Shown here piece after piece: positions 16,065 through 24,348 of a DNA stretch of 32,064 nt. Made by a program: the position numbers and the translations under genes. This DNA comes from an uncultured Clostridia bacterium (GTDB taxonomy: Bacteria > Bacillota > Clostridia > Oscillospirales > Oscillospiraceae). Numbering within the stretch: position 1 is the stretch's first letter; the number at the start of each line of letters is the position of its first letter. The stretch spans positions 1 through 32,064 of the forward strand of contig CAMNOV010000016.1 of the NCBI GenBank assembly GCA_946547105.1, given 5' to 3'. Under the pieces are notes generated by a model, which searched no databases, was not told the origin of the DNA, and saw only the letters and a list, made by a program, of their open reading frames with translations.

Positions 16065-16712
16065 TTATTCCCCGCGCATTTTCACGTCCGCCTCGATCGG
16101 CGCGCTCCAGTCGGCGTCGATCGTTTCATGCCGGCGCACGCGGGCAACCGTCTCGCTCACGACCCGGTAGTTCAGCTCCGTGCCGGCGCTGTCGCATCTG
16201 TACCTGACGGCGCGGTCTTCGCGGATGCCGAAGCTGCGCGCGGCGGAGATCGCGTCCATGTTCGCGCCGAGGAACAAAAACTCCCAGCCGTACTTCTCCT
16301 GCTCGTGCTTCACCATGCGCCGCACCTCTTCATAACTGTATGCGCGGCTGGCGTTTTCCATCCCGTCGGTGGTGATCACGAAGACCGTCTTGCCCGGGCG
16401 GTCCTCCTCGCGGGCATATTTGTGGACCATGGCAATGTGGTGGACGGCGCCGCCGATCGCGTCGAGCAGCGCGGTGCAGCCGCCGACCTGATACTGCCGC
16501 TCGGTCATCGGCTCGACCTTCTGGATGTCCATGCGGTCATAGAGCAGCTGGCTGCCGCCGGAGAACAGGACGGCGGACAAGAGCGCCTGCCCCGGTTCCT
16601 TCTTCTGCTTTTCCACCATTGCGTTGAAGCCGCCGATGGTGTCGGCCTCCAGGCCGGCCATGGAGCCGCTGCGGTCCAGGATGAAAACGAGTTCGGTGAG
16701 ATTGCTGTTCAT
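16065..16712 (-). CDS. VWA-domain protein (TerY-like)
   Basis: This 215-residue protein is essentially one von Willebrand A domain. The metal site (MIDAS) is intact: DRSGSM at 13-18, Thr80 in GGCTALLDAIGG, and Asp116 in FVITTDGMEN. The sequence FLFLGANMDAI and the lack of a signal peptide agree with cytosolic VWA proteins of the TerY/YegL type, which bind partner proteins in stress-response complexes. I start at ATG 16712, after AAAGGGG; a longer frame upstream has no site. The macro-domain gene lies 79 bases upstream on the same strand, and a putative 30-residue gene follows. Confidence 0.85.
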   Translation of the reverse strand: MNSNLTELVFILDRSGSMAGLEADTIGGFNAMVEKQKKEPGQALLSAVLFSGGSQLLYDRMDIQKVEPMTERQYQVGGCTALLDAIGGAVHHIAMVHKYAREEDRPGKTVFVITTDGMENASRAYSYEEVRRMVKHEQEKYGWEFLFLGANMDAISAARSFGIREDRAVRYRCDSAGTELNYRVVSETVARVRRHETIDADWSAPIEADVKMRGE

Positions 16713-16791
16713 AAGAAAAACCCCTTTCCTTTGTTGTGCTCTTATCTTACCGCAAAGGAAAGGGGCATTGGTCAACTCCCGGTTGACCTTT

Positions 16792-17874
16792 TTACGCCTT
16801 GAGGCCCGTTTTCAGCAGGGGCAGGCCGCAGTCGGCCAGCGCTTCGTTGATGAACGTGACGTTATAGATCTTTCTCTCAATATAATATTGTACGACGAGG
16901 TCGGCCTTGCTGCTGCGCGTCAGCGCGTAGCCCGCGCGGCCGAGCAGCTTCTGCGTCTGCGCCAGGTCCAGCTGCAGCCCGAGCGCGAGCTGGATGGCCG
17001 TGCTCTTGGTGGGCTGATAGTCGGGATGGCTGAGGATCTTGCTGAACAGCTGCTTGCTGACCTCCGCCCGCTTATAGACCTCGGAGTCCCTGCCGTTTCG
17101 CTCTTTGAGCAGATCCAGCAGGTATTCGGAAAAGGTCTTCTCGTGCTGCTTCAGCAGCTCCTCGAGGGAAACGGCGCTGAATACCGCCTCTTCCTGCGGG
17201 GCGGCCGGAGCGGCGCTAAAATCCTCCAGCGCGTCGCGCTCGGCTTTGATGCGCCGCCTGCGCTGCGCCTCCGGGCGGTTCGTCCGCCGGTTGGACGCCC
17301 TGTATGAAGGCGCGGCGTCGATCCGATATTCTTCCTCGTTTTTCTCGGCGACGTAGTGATCGTCGATATAGCTCTTCAGATCGTCGAAGACAGAGCCCGC
17401 GATGCCGAAGGCCCTGGCGTTGAAGAGCACCAGGTCGATCTGCATCTCATGCTCCAGCAGGAAGTCCGTGAAGGCGCGGATCGCGACCGATAGCGCCAGA
17501 TCGTGCGGAAAGCCGTAGGTGCCGGCCGCCATCAGCGGAAAGGCGACCGAGCGGCAGCCGAGCTCGTCGGCCAGGCGCAGCGCTGCATCGTAGGCCCGGC
17601 GCAGCTGCTCCTCTTCGCGGTGCCGCCCGTCGATCCAGACGGGGCTGACCGTATGGAGCACGTATTTCGCCGGCAGGCGAAAGGCGGGCGTGGCGGCGGC
17701 CTCGCCGACGCGGATCTCGCCGATCCGACGGCGCGCCTCCAGCAGTTCCGGCCCGGCGGCGCTGTGGATGGCGTAATCCGTCCCGCCGCCGACGACCGGC
17801 CGGGGATTGGCCGTGTTCACGATCGCGTCGGCGGAAACTTTCGTAATATCGTTGCGGATGATTTGAAAGGGCAT
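16792..17874 (-). CDS. Macro-domain protein with C-terminal helical domain
   Basis: The first ~170 residues of this 360-residue protein are a macro domain: DAIVNTANPRPVVGGGTDYA (ADP-ribose loop, residues 17-36), VLHTVSP, and the phosphate loop LMAAGTYGFPHDLAL. Such domains bind or hydrolyse ADP-ribose on proteins, nucleic acids or metabolites. A basic/charged linker (~200-235) leads to a helical C-terminal domain with YKRAEVSKQLFSKILSHPDY, KSTAIQLALGL and LLGRAGYALTRSSKADLVVQ, which looks like a helix-turn-helix-type module and I believe recurs in Firmicutes, alone or attached to other domains. The start at 17874 has GGAGAG before it. With the VWA gene it suggests an ADP-ribose-linked stress or defence role, which is inference. 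Confidence 0.8.
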   Translation of the reverse strand: MPFQIIRNDITKVSADAIVNTANPRPVVGGGTDYAIHSAAGPELLEARRRIGEIRVGEAAATPAFRLPAKYVLHTVSPVWIDGRHREEEQLRRAYDAALRLADELGCRSVAFPLMAAGTYGFPHDLALSVAIRAFTDFLLEHEMQIDLVLFNARAFGIAGSVFDDLKSYIDDHYVAEKNEEEYRIDAAPSYRASNRRTNRPEAQRRRRIKAERDALEDFSAAPAAPQEEAVFSAVSLEELLKQHEKTFSEYLLDLLKERNGRDSEVYKRAEVSKQLFSKILSHPDYQPTKSTAIQLALGLQLDLAQTQKLLGRAGYALTRSSKADLVVQYYIERKIYNVTFINEALADCGLPLLKTGLKA

Positions 17875-17940
17875 GTCAGTCTCTCCGGGCAGCGGCCGCC
17901 GCCTTCGTCAAACGGCTTTTCGGCCCTGCCTGCTGTCTCC

Positions 17941-19353
17941 TTACACCGTTTCGATGCGGATCACGTTGGTGTTGCCGCTCTCGCCGCTGGTATTGCCGCC
18001 GGTCACGACCACGGTGTCCCCCGCATTCAGGCCGAGCGTATCGCGCGCGGCGCGCAGCGCATAGTAGTACAGAACCTCCATATTGGGGAACTGCTCCGTC
18101 AGCATCGGCACCACGCCCCAGCTCAGCGCCAGCTTGTACCAGGCGCGTTTGCCGGTGGCCAGGCCCAGGATCGTGATCGGCGCGCGGAAGCGGGAGACCA
18201 TGCGTACGGTCAGGCCGCTGAGCGAGGTGACCACGATGGCCTTGGCCTGCAGGTCGATGGCCATGGTGCAGGCCGCGTGGGAAATGGCGTCCACGCGGTT
18301 GTGGATGATGAAGTCCCGGGTGCGGAACTGGCCGATGTAGTCGATGTGCTTCTCGGTCTCCTCCGCGATTTCGCCCATCACGCGCAGCGCCTCGACCGGG
18401 TATTTGCCGGCGGCCGACTCGCCCGAGAGCATCACGGCGCTGGTGCCGTCGTAGACGGCGTTGGCCACGTCGCTGATCTCGGCGCGGGTGGGGCGGGGGT
18501 TGGTGATCATGCTCTCGAGCATCTCGGTGGCGGTGATGACGCGCTTGCCGAGCATGCGGCACTTGGTGATCAGGTGCTTCTGGATGGCGGGCAGCTCGGT
18601 AAAGGGGACCTCCACGCCCAGGTCGCCGCGGGCGACCATGATGCCCTCGCAGGCGGTGCAGATCTCGTCGATGTTGTCCACACCGGACTGATTTTCGATC
18701 TTGGCGATCACGTCGATGTCTCCGCCGCCGTTGGCCTGCAGGAAGCCCTTGAGGTCCAGCATGTCCTGCTTGCAGGAGACGAAGGAGGCCGCGACGAAGT
18801 CCACGCCGTTGCGGATGCCGAAGAGCAGGTCTGATTTGTCCTGCTCGCTCAGGAAGGTCTGGCGCAGCACCTTGCCGGGAAAGCTCATGCTCTTGCGGTC
18901 GGAGAGGACGCCGCCGGTCAGCACGCGGCAGCGGATCTCCGTGCCCACGATCTCCCGGACCTCGAAGATCACGAGGCCGTTGTTGACCAGCACCCGGTCG
19001 CCCGGCGCCAGGTCGTCGGCAAGGCCCGGGTAGCTGACGGACACAATGTGCTCGTCGCCGACCACATCCCGCGTGGTGAAGGTGAACTTGTCCCCGTCCT
19101 TGAGCGTGATCTTCCCGTTTTCAAAGGTGCGGATGCGGTACTCGGGGCCCTTGGTGTCCAGCATGATGGCGATGGGCAGCTTCAGCTCCTCGCGCACCGC
19201 CTTGATCATATCGATCTTTTTCTGGTGCTCGTCATGGGTGCCGTGGGAAAAATTCAGCCGGGCCACGTTGAGGCCCTGCAGGCACATCTCGCGGAAAACC
19301 TCCGGCTTTTCGCTGGCCGGGCCGATGGTGCAGACGATTTTTGTTTTTCTCAT
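17941..19353 (-). CDS. pyk: Pyruvate kinase
   Basis: The 470-residue protein converts phosphoenolpyruvate and ADP to pyruvate and ATP in glycolysis. It begins MRKTKIVCTIGPAS, has the substrate-binding LNVARLNFSHG (Arg32), the MLDTKGPEYR strand, the catalytic Lys region VIAKIENQSGV, the metal site MVARGDLGVEVP, and the MLESMITNPRPTRAE signature. The C-terminal domain ends at ETV; the extra PEP-utiliser-like domain of some Firmicutes pyruvate kinases is absent. The TKGPEYR (Glu rather than Ile/Val before Arg) is a small deviation. ATG 19353 has GAGGG upstream. It is read toward the macro-domain gene with 66 bases between them and no obvious terminator. Confidence 0.96.
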   Translation of the reverse strand: MRKTKIVCTIGPASEKPEVFREMCLQGLNVARLNFSHGTHDEHQKKIDMIKAVREELKLPIAIMLDTKGPEYRIRTFENGKITLKDGDKFTFTTRDVVGDEHIVSVSYPGLADDLAPGDRVLVNNGLVIFEVREIVGTEIRCRVLTGGVLSDRKSMSFPGKVLRQTFLSEQDKSDLLFGIRNGVDFVAASFVSCKQDMLDLKGFLQANGGGDIDVIAKIENQSGVDNIDEICTACEGIMVARGDLGVEVPFTELPAIQKHLITKCRMLGKRVITATEMLESMITNPRPTRAEISDVANAVYDGTSAVMLSGESAAGKYPVEALRVMGEIAEETEKHIDYIGQFRTRDFIIHNRVDAISHAACTMAIDLQAKAIVVTSLSGLTVRMVSRFRAPITILGLATGKRAWYKLALSWGVVPMLTEQFPNMEVLYYYALRAARDTLGLNAGDTVVVTGGNTSGESGNTNVIRIETV

Positions 19354-19537
19354 AGTTTTCCCTCATTCCGTCCGAAATTGTTGTTTTCAATCGTTCAGGA
19401 AATCCCCGGCGGCCGCTCTGCTTCCTGCCGCCGCCTTTGCGATCCCGGCATCGCCGGGCTCGCCTCCGTCCGGTTCATCGCGCAGCAGCACGGGAGCAGA
19501 TGATTCAGCAGAAAAGCACCCGGTTTTATCTGATTCA

Positions 19538-19566
19538 AGTCTACCACAAGCCATGCGACACTGCAA
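19538..19566 (-). promoter_or_regulatory. Possible promoter of pyk
   Basis: On the minus strand TTGCAG (19566-19561), 17 bases and TAGACT (19543-19538) would give a leader of about 180 bases. The boxes are imperfect and lie just after the tRNA terminator. The leader shows no clear riboswitch. Confidence 0.35.
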
Positions 19567-19579
19567 GCCGGCAAAACAA

Positions 19580-19613
19580 AAGAGGATGTAGCGGGAATCC
19601 GCTACATCCTCTC
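19580..19613 (-). terminator. Terminator of the initiator tRNA gene
   Basis: On the minus strand GAGGATGTAGCGG pairs with CCGCTACATCCTC around a 4-base loop and is followed by TTTTGTTTTG. It begins just after the tRNA 3' end. Confidence 0.9.
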
Positions 19614-19617
19614 GACG

Positions 19618-19693
<76 letters not shown>

Positions 19694-19722
19694 ATATGCA
19701 GTTCATTTGCTTTAGCTTAGAT

Positions 19723-19751
19723 ATAATAGCACAGGCCCTTGCTCTTGTCAA
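19723..19751 (-). promoter_or_regulatory. Consensus promoter of the tRNA-fMet gene
   Basis: On the minus strand TTGACA (19751-19746), exactly 17 bases and TATTAT (19728-19723) lie about 30 bases before the tRNA 5' end. This is one of the strongest promoters in the window. Confidence 0.88.
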
Positions 19752-19851
19752 GGAAAAATCCGGAATTTTCTTTCGACACCGGTCGGCCGCTGTCCCGCCG
19801 TTTCGTCGGCGCGGGCGGCCGCGTCCCCTGCGGCGCATGGTTTCGCATCAC

Positions 19852-19883
19852 AAAGGCCCGCACAGCTTCTGTGCGGGCCTTTG
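19852..19883 (-). terminator. Hairpin terminator of the HtrA gene
   Basis: AAAGGCCCGCACAG and CTGTGCGGGCCTTT form a perfect 14-bp stem with a 3-base loop, about 45 bases beyond the protease stop. The T-run is short. Confidence 0.7.
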
Positions 19884-19929
19884 CTTTGAGGGGAGAAAAG
19901 AGAGGATATAGGAGTAGAGAAAAATCAAA

Positions 19930-21477
19930 TCAATTCGAGGGCTTTGCCTCGTCGAAGACCACCGTCACCGTCATGCTCTTGTCGGCACGGTAGACCTCCA
20001 GATCCGCCGTGTCACCGGCGGAATAGGCCTTCAGCGCCTGCTTGAGATCGTTATAGCTCTCGACCGGCGTATCACCCACGCGAGTGATGATGTCCCCGGT
20101 CTGCAGCCCGGCCTTTTCGGCGCAGCTGCCCTTCTCCACGCCCGCGATATAGGCGCCGAGCGGCATGTTGTAATACTGCGCATACATGGCGTTGTACTGT
20201 GTCTCCACGCTCACGCCCAGATAGGCCTTGCCGGTCACATAGCCCTTGGTGATCAGGTCCTCGGCGATACGCACCGCGTCGTTGATGGGGATCGCAAAGC
20301 CCAGGCCCTCGATGCCGGTGGAGCTGTACTTGGCCGTGACGACGCCGATGACGGCGCCCTCCGCGTTGTACACCGGGCCGCCGGAGTTGCCAGGGTTGAC
20401 GGCCGCGTCGATCTGGAACATGTTGATGGCGTCGCCGCCGCTCTCGGTGGTGATCACGCGGTTAAGCGCGCTGACATGGCCGTTTGTCATGGAAAACTCC
20501 AGCTCGCCGAGCGGATTGCCGACCGCATGAACCTCGTCGCCCACGCGGGTCTCGTCGCTGTTGCCCAGCGTGACGGGGCTCAGGCCGGTGGCGTCGATCT
20601 TCAGCACAGCAATATCGTTGCTCTCCTCGCTGCCGACGATGGTCGCCTCATAGCGCGTACCGTCGTGCAGGATGACCGTGGCCTCGTTATCGCCCTTGTC
20701 GGCGTACTCGATGACGTGGTAATTGGTGAGGATATAGCCGTCTTCGGAAATGATGAAGCCGGAGCCGGACACCGCGGAGGTGCTGGTCTGGCCGAAGAAG
20801 TTCTGGACGGTGACCTCGGTGGTGATGCCGACGACCTGCTCGCAGGCCTGCTCATACAGCTGCGCCAGCGGCTTGCCGCTGCTGACTTCCGCGCTGGAGA
20901 CCTTCTTGGTGCTGCTTGCATCGTTGCCGAGCACGACCGAGGGCCGGCTCTCCTGCGCTTCCTCCAGCGCCGCAATGCGCTGGTTGAAGCTTCTTCCCAC
21001 CAGAGCCGCTCCGCCGACGCTGCCCAGCAGGGCGCACACGAGGCACAGGCAGGCGACTTTCAGAAAGAGGCCTTTTTTCCTGGGCTTTTTCTCCGGGCTC
21101 ACTTTTGAGGGACGCCTGGGGGGTGTGTAGTAACGGGGCGGAACGGTGCTCTCATCCGCCGGCGCATAATGGGCGTCGGCATAGATGCGTTGGGTATAGC
21201 CGCTCTTATAATGGTATTCCCCTTCTTCCGGCTCCGGTTCCTCCGAAGCGGTCACGGGAGCTTCCGGGGCCGCAGACTCTTCGCTTTCCAGCGGCTGCGT
21301 CTCCGGCTCCGCCTCCGGCGCGGCTTCGGCCGGCGCGGGCTCCTCGATCGGGGTCTCGCTCGCCGTTTCCTCAATAGGAGCGGCGCTGTCTGTTATGGTT
21401 TCGTCTTCCGGAAAATCGGAGACGGCGTCTCCGGCTCCGATGACCGTATCGTTTTTCCAAGCTTCCGGCTCGAACAT
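19930..21477 (-). CDS. HtrA/DegP-like membrane-anchored serine protease with PDZ domain
   Basis: The 515-residue protein has a long acidic N-terminal cytoplasmic part (residues 1-130, Glu/Pro/Ala-rich), a membrane helix (~138-160), a trypsin-like domain with catalytic His254 (TNYHVIEYAD), Asp288 (ESNDIAVLKID) and Ser365 (NPGNSGGP), and one C-terminal PDZ domain (~410-510, YLGVSVE, AGLQTGDIITRVGD). HtrA proteases degrade or refold damaged proteins at the outer face of the membrane. ATG 21477 is chosen after AGAGG; an in-frame start at 21546 has no site. Two copies of ATTTGTGAC upstream may be regulator sites. The gene is divergent from rsmI. Confidence 0.92.
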   Translation of the reverse strand: MFEPEAWKNDTVIGAGDAVSDFPEDETITDSAAPIEETASETPIEEPAPAEAAPEAEPETQPLESEESAAPEAPVTASEEPEPEEGEYHYKSGYTQRIYADAHYAPADESTVPPRYYTPPRRPSKVSPEKKPRKKGLFLKVACLCLVCALLGSVGGAALVGRSFNQRIAALEEAQESRPSVVLGNDASSTKKVSSAEVSSGKPLAQLYEQACEQVVGITTEVTVQNFFGQTSTSAVSGSGFIISEDGYILTNYHVIEYADKGDNEATVILHDGTRYEATIVGSEESNDIAVLKIDATGLSPVTLGNSDETRVGDEVHAVGNPLGELEFSMTNGHVSALNRVITTESGGDAINMFQIDAAVNPGNSGGPVYNAEGAVIGVVTAKYSSTGIEGLGFAIPINDAVRIAEDLITKGYVTGKAYLGVSVETQYNAMYAQYYNMPLGAYIAGVEKGSCAEKAGLQTGDIITRVGDTPVESYNDLKQALKAYSAGDTADLEVYRADKSMTVTVVFDEAKPSN

Positions 21478-21499
21478 ACGAATGACCTCTTTTATCTTG

Positions 21500-21532
21500 A
21501 TTTGTGACTGTAATATAAACCTAATTTGTGAC
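21500..21532. promoter_or_regulatory. Direct repeat pair ATTTGTGAC upstream of the HtrA gene
   Basis: ATTTGTGAC occurs at 21500-21508 and 21524-21532, 24 bases apart, that is a little over two helical turns, between the HtrA start and its probable promoter area. This spacing suits a response regulator dimer pair such as those that control envelope-stress proteases. An inverted TTAACAA / TTGTTAA pair (21562-21568, 21581-21587) lies further upstream. Confidence 0.45.
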
Positions 21533-21609
21533 CTTGCCGTGAACAAAAGCGCAAGCTTTTTTTAACAATGCCCTAAGTTTTTGTTAAGCGGACAACATAT
21601 TTTCTGCCC

Positions 21610-21638
21610 TTGCGAAGCCTCCCGCGGCATGGTACAAT
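21610..21638 (+). promoter_or_regulatory. Sigma-A-type promoter of rsmI
   Basis: TTGCGA (21610-21615), 17 bases and TACAAT (21633-21638) lie about 32 bases before the ATG at 21671. Confidence 0.7.
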
Positions 21639-21670
21639 AGGGAAAAACCTGTCAGGGAGCGGAAGAAATT

Positions 21671-22543
21671 ATGGATCAGCAGCCCGGAAAACTCTATATC
21701 GTCGCCACGCCCATCGGCAACTCGAAGGATATGTCGCCCCGCGGCATCCAGATCCTGACGGACGTCGACATCATCGCGGCCGAGGATACCCGCCGCTCGA
21801 TGGTGCTGCTGAATCTGCTGGGCATCCGCAATAAACTAGTGTCGAACCACAAATTCAACGAATACGGCAAGGCGAAATACTTTGTCGGAGAAATGCTTGC
21901 GGGCAAGAGCGTCGCCGTCATCACCGACGCGGGCACGCCCTGCATCTCCGACCCCGGCAACGAGCTGATCCGCGCCGCCGTGGAGGCCGGGATCCCGGTG
22001 ATCGGCGTGCCCGGCTGCTGCGCGGCGGTCACGGCGCTGTCCGTCTCCGGCTTCGACCTGTCGAGCTTCCTGTTCTACGGCTTCTTCCCGCGGGAGAACG
22101 CCGACCGCCGCCGTCTGCTCGAGCAGCTCCGCCGCGCCGACACCCGCACCTTCGCCTTTTACGAAAGCCCGAAGCGCATCATGGACCTGCTGGACTTTCT
22201 GATCGAGGCCGGGGCCGGCTGCCGGCTCTGCCTCTGCAACGACCTCTCGAAGCTGCACGAGCGCAGCTACCGCGGTACGCCTGCGGAGGTGAAGCAGCAG
22301 CTTTTGGACAAGGGCAGCTGGGACAAGGGCGAATACGCGCTGGTACTGGAAGTGAACGAGGATTACCGCTTCACCAAGGCCGAGCACACCGTCACGGCGG
22401 AGGCCATGCTGGTGGACGCGATGCTGCAGCGCTCTCTGACGCTCAAGGACGCGGTGGCCGCCGTGCTGGCGGACGAGAACAATTCCTACAGCAAAAACGA
22501 GCTGAAAGCCGCATCGCTGCGGCTGAAAAAACTGTTCGAATAA
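21671..22543 (+). CDS. rsmI: 16S rRNA 2'-O-ribose C1402 methyltransferase
   Basis: The 290-residue protein begins with LYIVATPIGNSKDMSPRGIQ, the RsmI form of the tetrapyrrole-methylase fold, followed by AAEDTRRS, SVAVITDAGTPCISDPGNEL (SAM site), IPVIGVPGCCAAVTAL, and FYGFFPRE. RsmI methylates the ribose of C1402 in the decoding centre of the small ribosomal subunit. The second residue of the usual GNLxD is here GNSKD. The ATG follows CAGGGAGCGG. It stands alone under its own promoter and ends at a terminator shared with the convergent aldo/keto reductase gene. The length agrees with the family (about 280-290). Confidence 0.95.
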   Translation: MDQQPGKLYIVATPIGNSKDMSPRGIQILTDVDIIAAEDTRRSMVLLNLLGIRNKLVSNHKFNEYGKAKYFVGEMLAGKSVAVITDAGTPCISDPGNELIRAAVEAGIPVIGVPGCCAAVTALSVSGFDLSSFLFYGFFPRENADRRRLLEQLRRADTRTFAFYESPKRIMDLLDFLIEAGAGCRLCLCNDLSKLHERSYRGTPAEVKQQLLDKGSWDKGEYALVLEVNEDYRFTKAEHTVTAEAMLVDAMLQRSLTLKDAVAAVLADENNSYSKNELKAASLRLKKLFE

Positions 22544-22554
22544 TCAGGCGAGAA

Positions 22555-22588
22555 AACGCCGCCGGCTGTTGCCGGCGGCGTTCTATTA
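22555..22588. terminator. Hairpin terminator between rsmI and the aldo/keto reductase gene
   Basis: AACGCCGCCGGC and GCCGGCGGCGTT form a perfect 12-bp stem with loop TGTT, in the 57-base gap of convergent genes. A-rich flanks allow use in both directions, though the T-runs are short. Confidence 0.75.
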
Positions 22589-22600
22589 TACTTGATTGAA

Positions 22601-23797
22601 TTACTTCCCTTTCTTTGCCGCCTCGGCGATGGCGGCGCGCTCGGCGCAGATCTCCTCCCAGGTCTTCTGCGTCTCCATGAGCGCGGCGAGCTTCTGCATC
22701 TCCTCCGGCACGCGGATCTTCTGCGGGCAGACCGTCTCACACTGGCCGCAGCCGATGCAGGCGGAGGCCTTTTTATCCTCGTCCATGATCGTATAGCGCG
22801 AGACGACGTTGAAGCTCTGCGCGACGGCCAGATCGTTGGCGATGCTCAGCAGGCCGGGGATGTCCAGCCCCATCGGGCAGCCGGCGCAGCAGTAGCGGCA
22901 GGCGGTGCAGGGGATCATGCGCGCCAGGCTCGCGGCCGCCTCGTCCAGCACGGCAAGCTCTTCCTCATTCAGCGGCTTATCTTCGGAGAAGGTCTTGAGG
23001 TTGTCCTCCATCTGCGCCAGATTTGACATGCCGCTGAGGATCATCGTCGGCCGCGGCACGGTGCGCAGCCAGCGGAAGGCCCAGGCGGGCGTCGATTCCT
23101 CCGGGCGCAGCGCGCGCATCTTTTCCTCGATCTCGGGTGCGAATTTCGCAAGCTTACCGCCGCGCACCGGCTCCATCACCCATACGGGGATGCCGTGCGC
23201 GCGCAGCAGCTCGACCTTTTTCTGCGCACCCTGCAGCTTCCAGTCCACGTAGTTCAGCTGGATCTGGCAGAATTCAAACTGGTCGCCGTAGGCGTCGAGG
23301 AACTTCTCCAGCGTCGGCGCCGTGGCATGGCAGGAAAAGCCCAGGTGGCGGATGCGGCCTTTCGCCTGCTGCTCTTTGAAATAGGCGAGGCACTCGCCGA
23401 TCTTCCGCCCGTAATAATGGGTCAGTGAGTTTTCACAGATGTTGTGCAGCAGGTAGAAGTCAAAATAGTCCACGCTGCACTTTTGCAGCTGCTCCTCGAA
23501 GACCTCCTCCGGCACCATGGGCTTGACGCCCTTGACGTTCTGGTGGCCGGGGAATTTGTCCGCCAGGTTCCAGCTCTCGCGCGGATAGCGCCGGAGCGAG
23601 GCGCCGATCGCGTTCTCCGACTTGCCGCCGTGGTAGGCGTAGGCCGTGTCGAAGTAGTTGACGCCGGCTGCAATAGCCGCGTCCACCATCCGGTCCAGCT
23701 CCTCCCGGTCGATCACGCCGTCCGGCCCGGTCGGCAGGCGCATCGCGCCGAAGCCGAGCGCCGACAGCTTTTCATTCTGAAAATCGTTGTACAGCAT
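22601..23797 (-). CDS. Aldo/keto reductase with C-terminal iron-sulfur (4Fe-4S) domain
   Basis: The 398-residue protein has an aldo/keto reductase barrel (residues 1-~285) with Asp50 and Tyr55 in YFDTAYAYHGG, Lys81 in LADKFPG, and His in FYLLHNICE. The C-terminal ~100 residues carry two ferredoxin-type Cys groups: CTACRYCCAGCP and CIGCGQCETVCP. Such fusions are common in anaerobes and probably pass electrons between ferredoxin and NAD(P)H or a carbonyl substrate; the substrate is unknown. The ATG at 23797 has GGGAGGG upstream. Promoter at 23829-23857; divergent from the SCIFF gene. Confidence 0.92.
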   Translation of the reverse strand: MLYNDFQNEKLSALGFGAMRLPTGPDGVIDREELDRMVDAAIAAGVNYFDTAYAYHGGKSENAIGASLRRYPRESWNLADKFPGHQNVKGVKPMVPEEVFEEQLQKCSVDYFDFYLLHNICENSLTHYYGRKIGECLAYFKEQQAKGRIRHLGFSCHATAPTLEKFLDAYGDQFEFCQIQLNYVDWKLQGAQKKVELLRAHGIPVWVMEPVRGGKLAKFAPEIEEKMRALRPEESTPAWAFRWLRTVPRPTMILSGMSNLAQMEDNLKTFSEDKPLNEEELAVLDEAAASLARMIPCTACRYCCAGCPMGLDIPGLLSIANDLAVAQSFNVVSRYTIMDEDKKASACIGCGQCETVCPQKIRVPEEMQKLAALMETQKTWEEICAERAAIAEAAKKGK

Positions 23798-23828
23798 AAC
23801 AAGCCCTCCCTTGTTTCTCTCTGTCTTC

Positions 23829-23857
23829 ATTGTACACGATGAAACAGCGCGAATCAA
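23829..23857 (-). promoter_or_regulatory. Sigma-A-type promoter of the aldo/keto reductase gene
   Basis: On the minus strand TTGATT (23857-23852), 17 bases and TACAAT (23834-23829) lie about 30 bases before ATG 23797. Confidence 0.75.
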
Positions 23858-23880
23858 GCGGCATTTGCCCGGACGGAATC

Positions 23881-23911
23881 TTGACTTATGGCCGGAACTG
23901 TGATATATAAT
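23881..23911 (+). promoter_or_regulatory. Sigma-A-type promoter of scfA
   Basis: TTGACT (23881-23886) and TATATA (23904-23909) are 17 bases apart; a TATAAT at 23906-23911 would be spaced 19. The start of transcription would be near 23917, giving a leader of about 25 bases. Confidence 0.7.
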
Positions 23912-23940
23912 GATAGAAAATCAAAATGGAGGATTCCGTT

Positions 23941-24102
23941 ATGAAGCACATTGTTACTCTGAACACCCGCAACCTCTGCGAGAGTGCTGCCAAGGGCGGC
24001 TGCGGCGAGTGCCAGACCTCTTGCCAGTCTGCCTGCAAGACCAGCTGCGGCATTGCCAACCAGCGCTGCGAGAACAGCAACACCGCGAAGGAAAACAAGT
24101 AA
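23941..24102 (+). CDS. scfA: SCIFF ranthipeptide precursor (six cysteines in forty-five residues)
   Basis: This 53-residue peptide begins MKHIVTLNTRNL and has the invariant Cys pattern of SCIFF: CGECQTSC, QSACKTSCG, and QRC (Cys21, 24, 28, 32, 36, 43), plus an extra Cys at 13 in the leader part. SCIFF peptides are made by almost all Clostridia and are altered by a radical-SAM enzyme that forms a thioether to a Thr. They are called ranthipeptides and are linked to quorum-like signalling in some species. ATG follows TGGAGGATTCCGTT. The maturase gene lies 246 bases downstream; a hairpin terminator sits between them. Confidence 0.95.
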   Translation: MKHIVTLNTRNLCESAAKGGCGECQTSCQSACKTSCGIANQRCENSNTAKENK

Positions 24103-24116
24103 TCTTCGCCACATGA

Positions 24117-24145
24117 AATGCCGCCGATCTCGGCGGCATTTTTTA
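24117..24145 (+). terminator. Terminator or attenuator between scfA and scfB
   Basis: AATGCCGCCGA and TCGGCGGCATT form an 11-bp stem with loop TC, followed by TTTTATC. Partial read-through would give more precursor than maturase mRNA, which suits a peptide/enzyme pair. Confidence 0.85.
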
Positions 24146-24149
24146 TCTT

Positions 24150-24300
24150 CAAACGACTTGCTGCGCAAGCCGTTTGAGGGGCTTCAGCCCGCTGCGCGCA
24201 CTCGCTGCGCTCGCACACTGGCGGCCTGCAAAGTGTGTTTTCCGACGCGCATGTCGCCGGAAAACACTATTTTATTTCTTTTTCGCCTGCGGGCGAAAAA
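24150..24300 (+). promoter_or_regulatory. Hairpin-rich leader upstream of scfB
   Basis: The 200-base gap to the scfB start contains three more inverted repeats: 24150-24176 (CAAACGACTTGC against GCAAGCCGTTTG), 24235-24267 (GTGTTTTCCG against CGGAAAACAC), and 24279-24300 (TTTTTCGCC against GGCGAAAAA). No promoter-like sequence of good quality was seen. The roles may be mRNA stability, attenuation or repeat elements. Confidence 0.55.
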
Positions 24301-24348
24301 CTCTGCGAGGCCTTTCCCCTCCATTCCTCATTGATAAGGAGAAATCCC

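Noticed and set aside
19354-19537. Riboswitch or small gene in the pyk leader
   Set aside because: No conserved aptamer pattern or convincing ribosome binding site was found; only a weak promoter further upstream.
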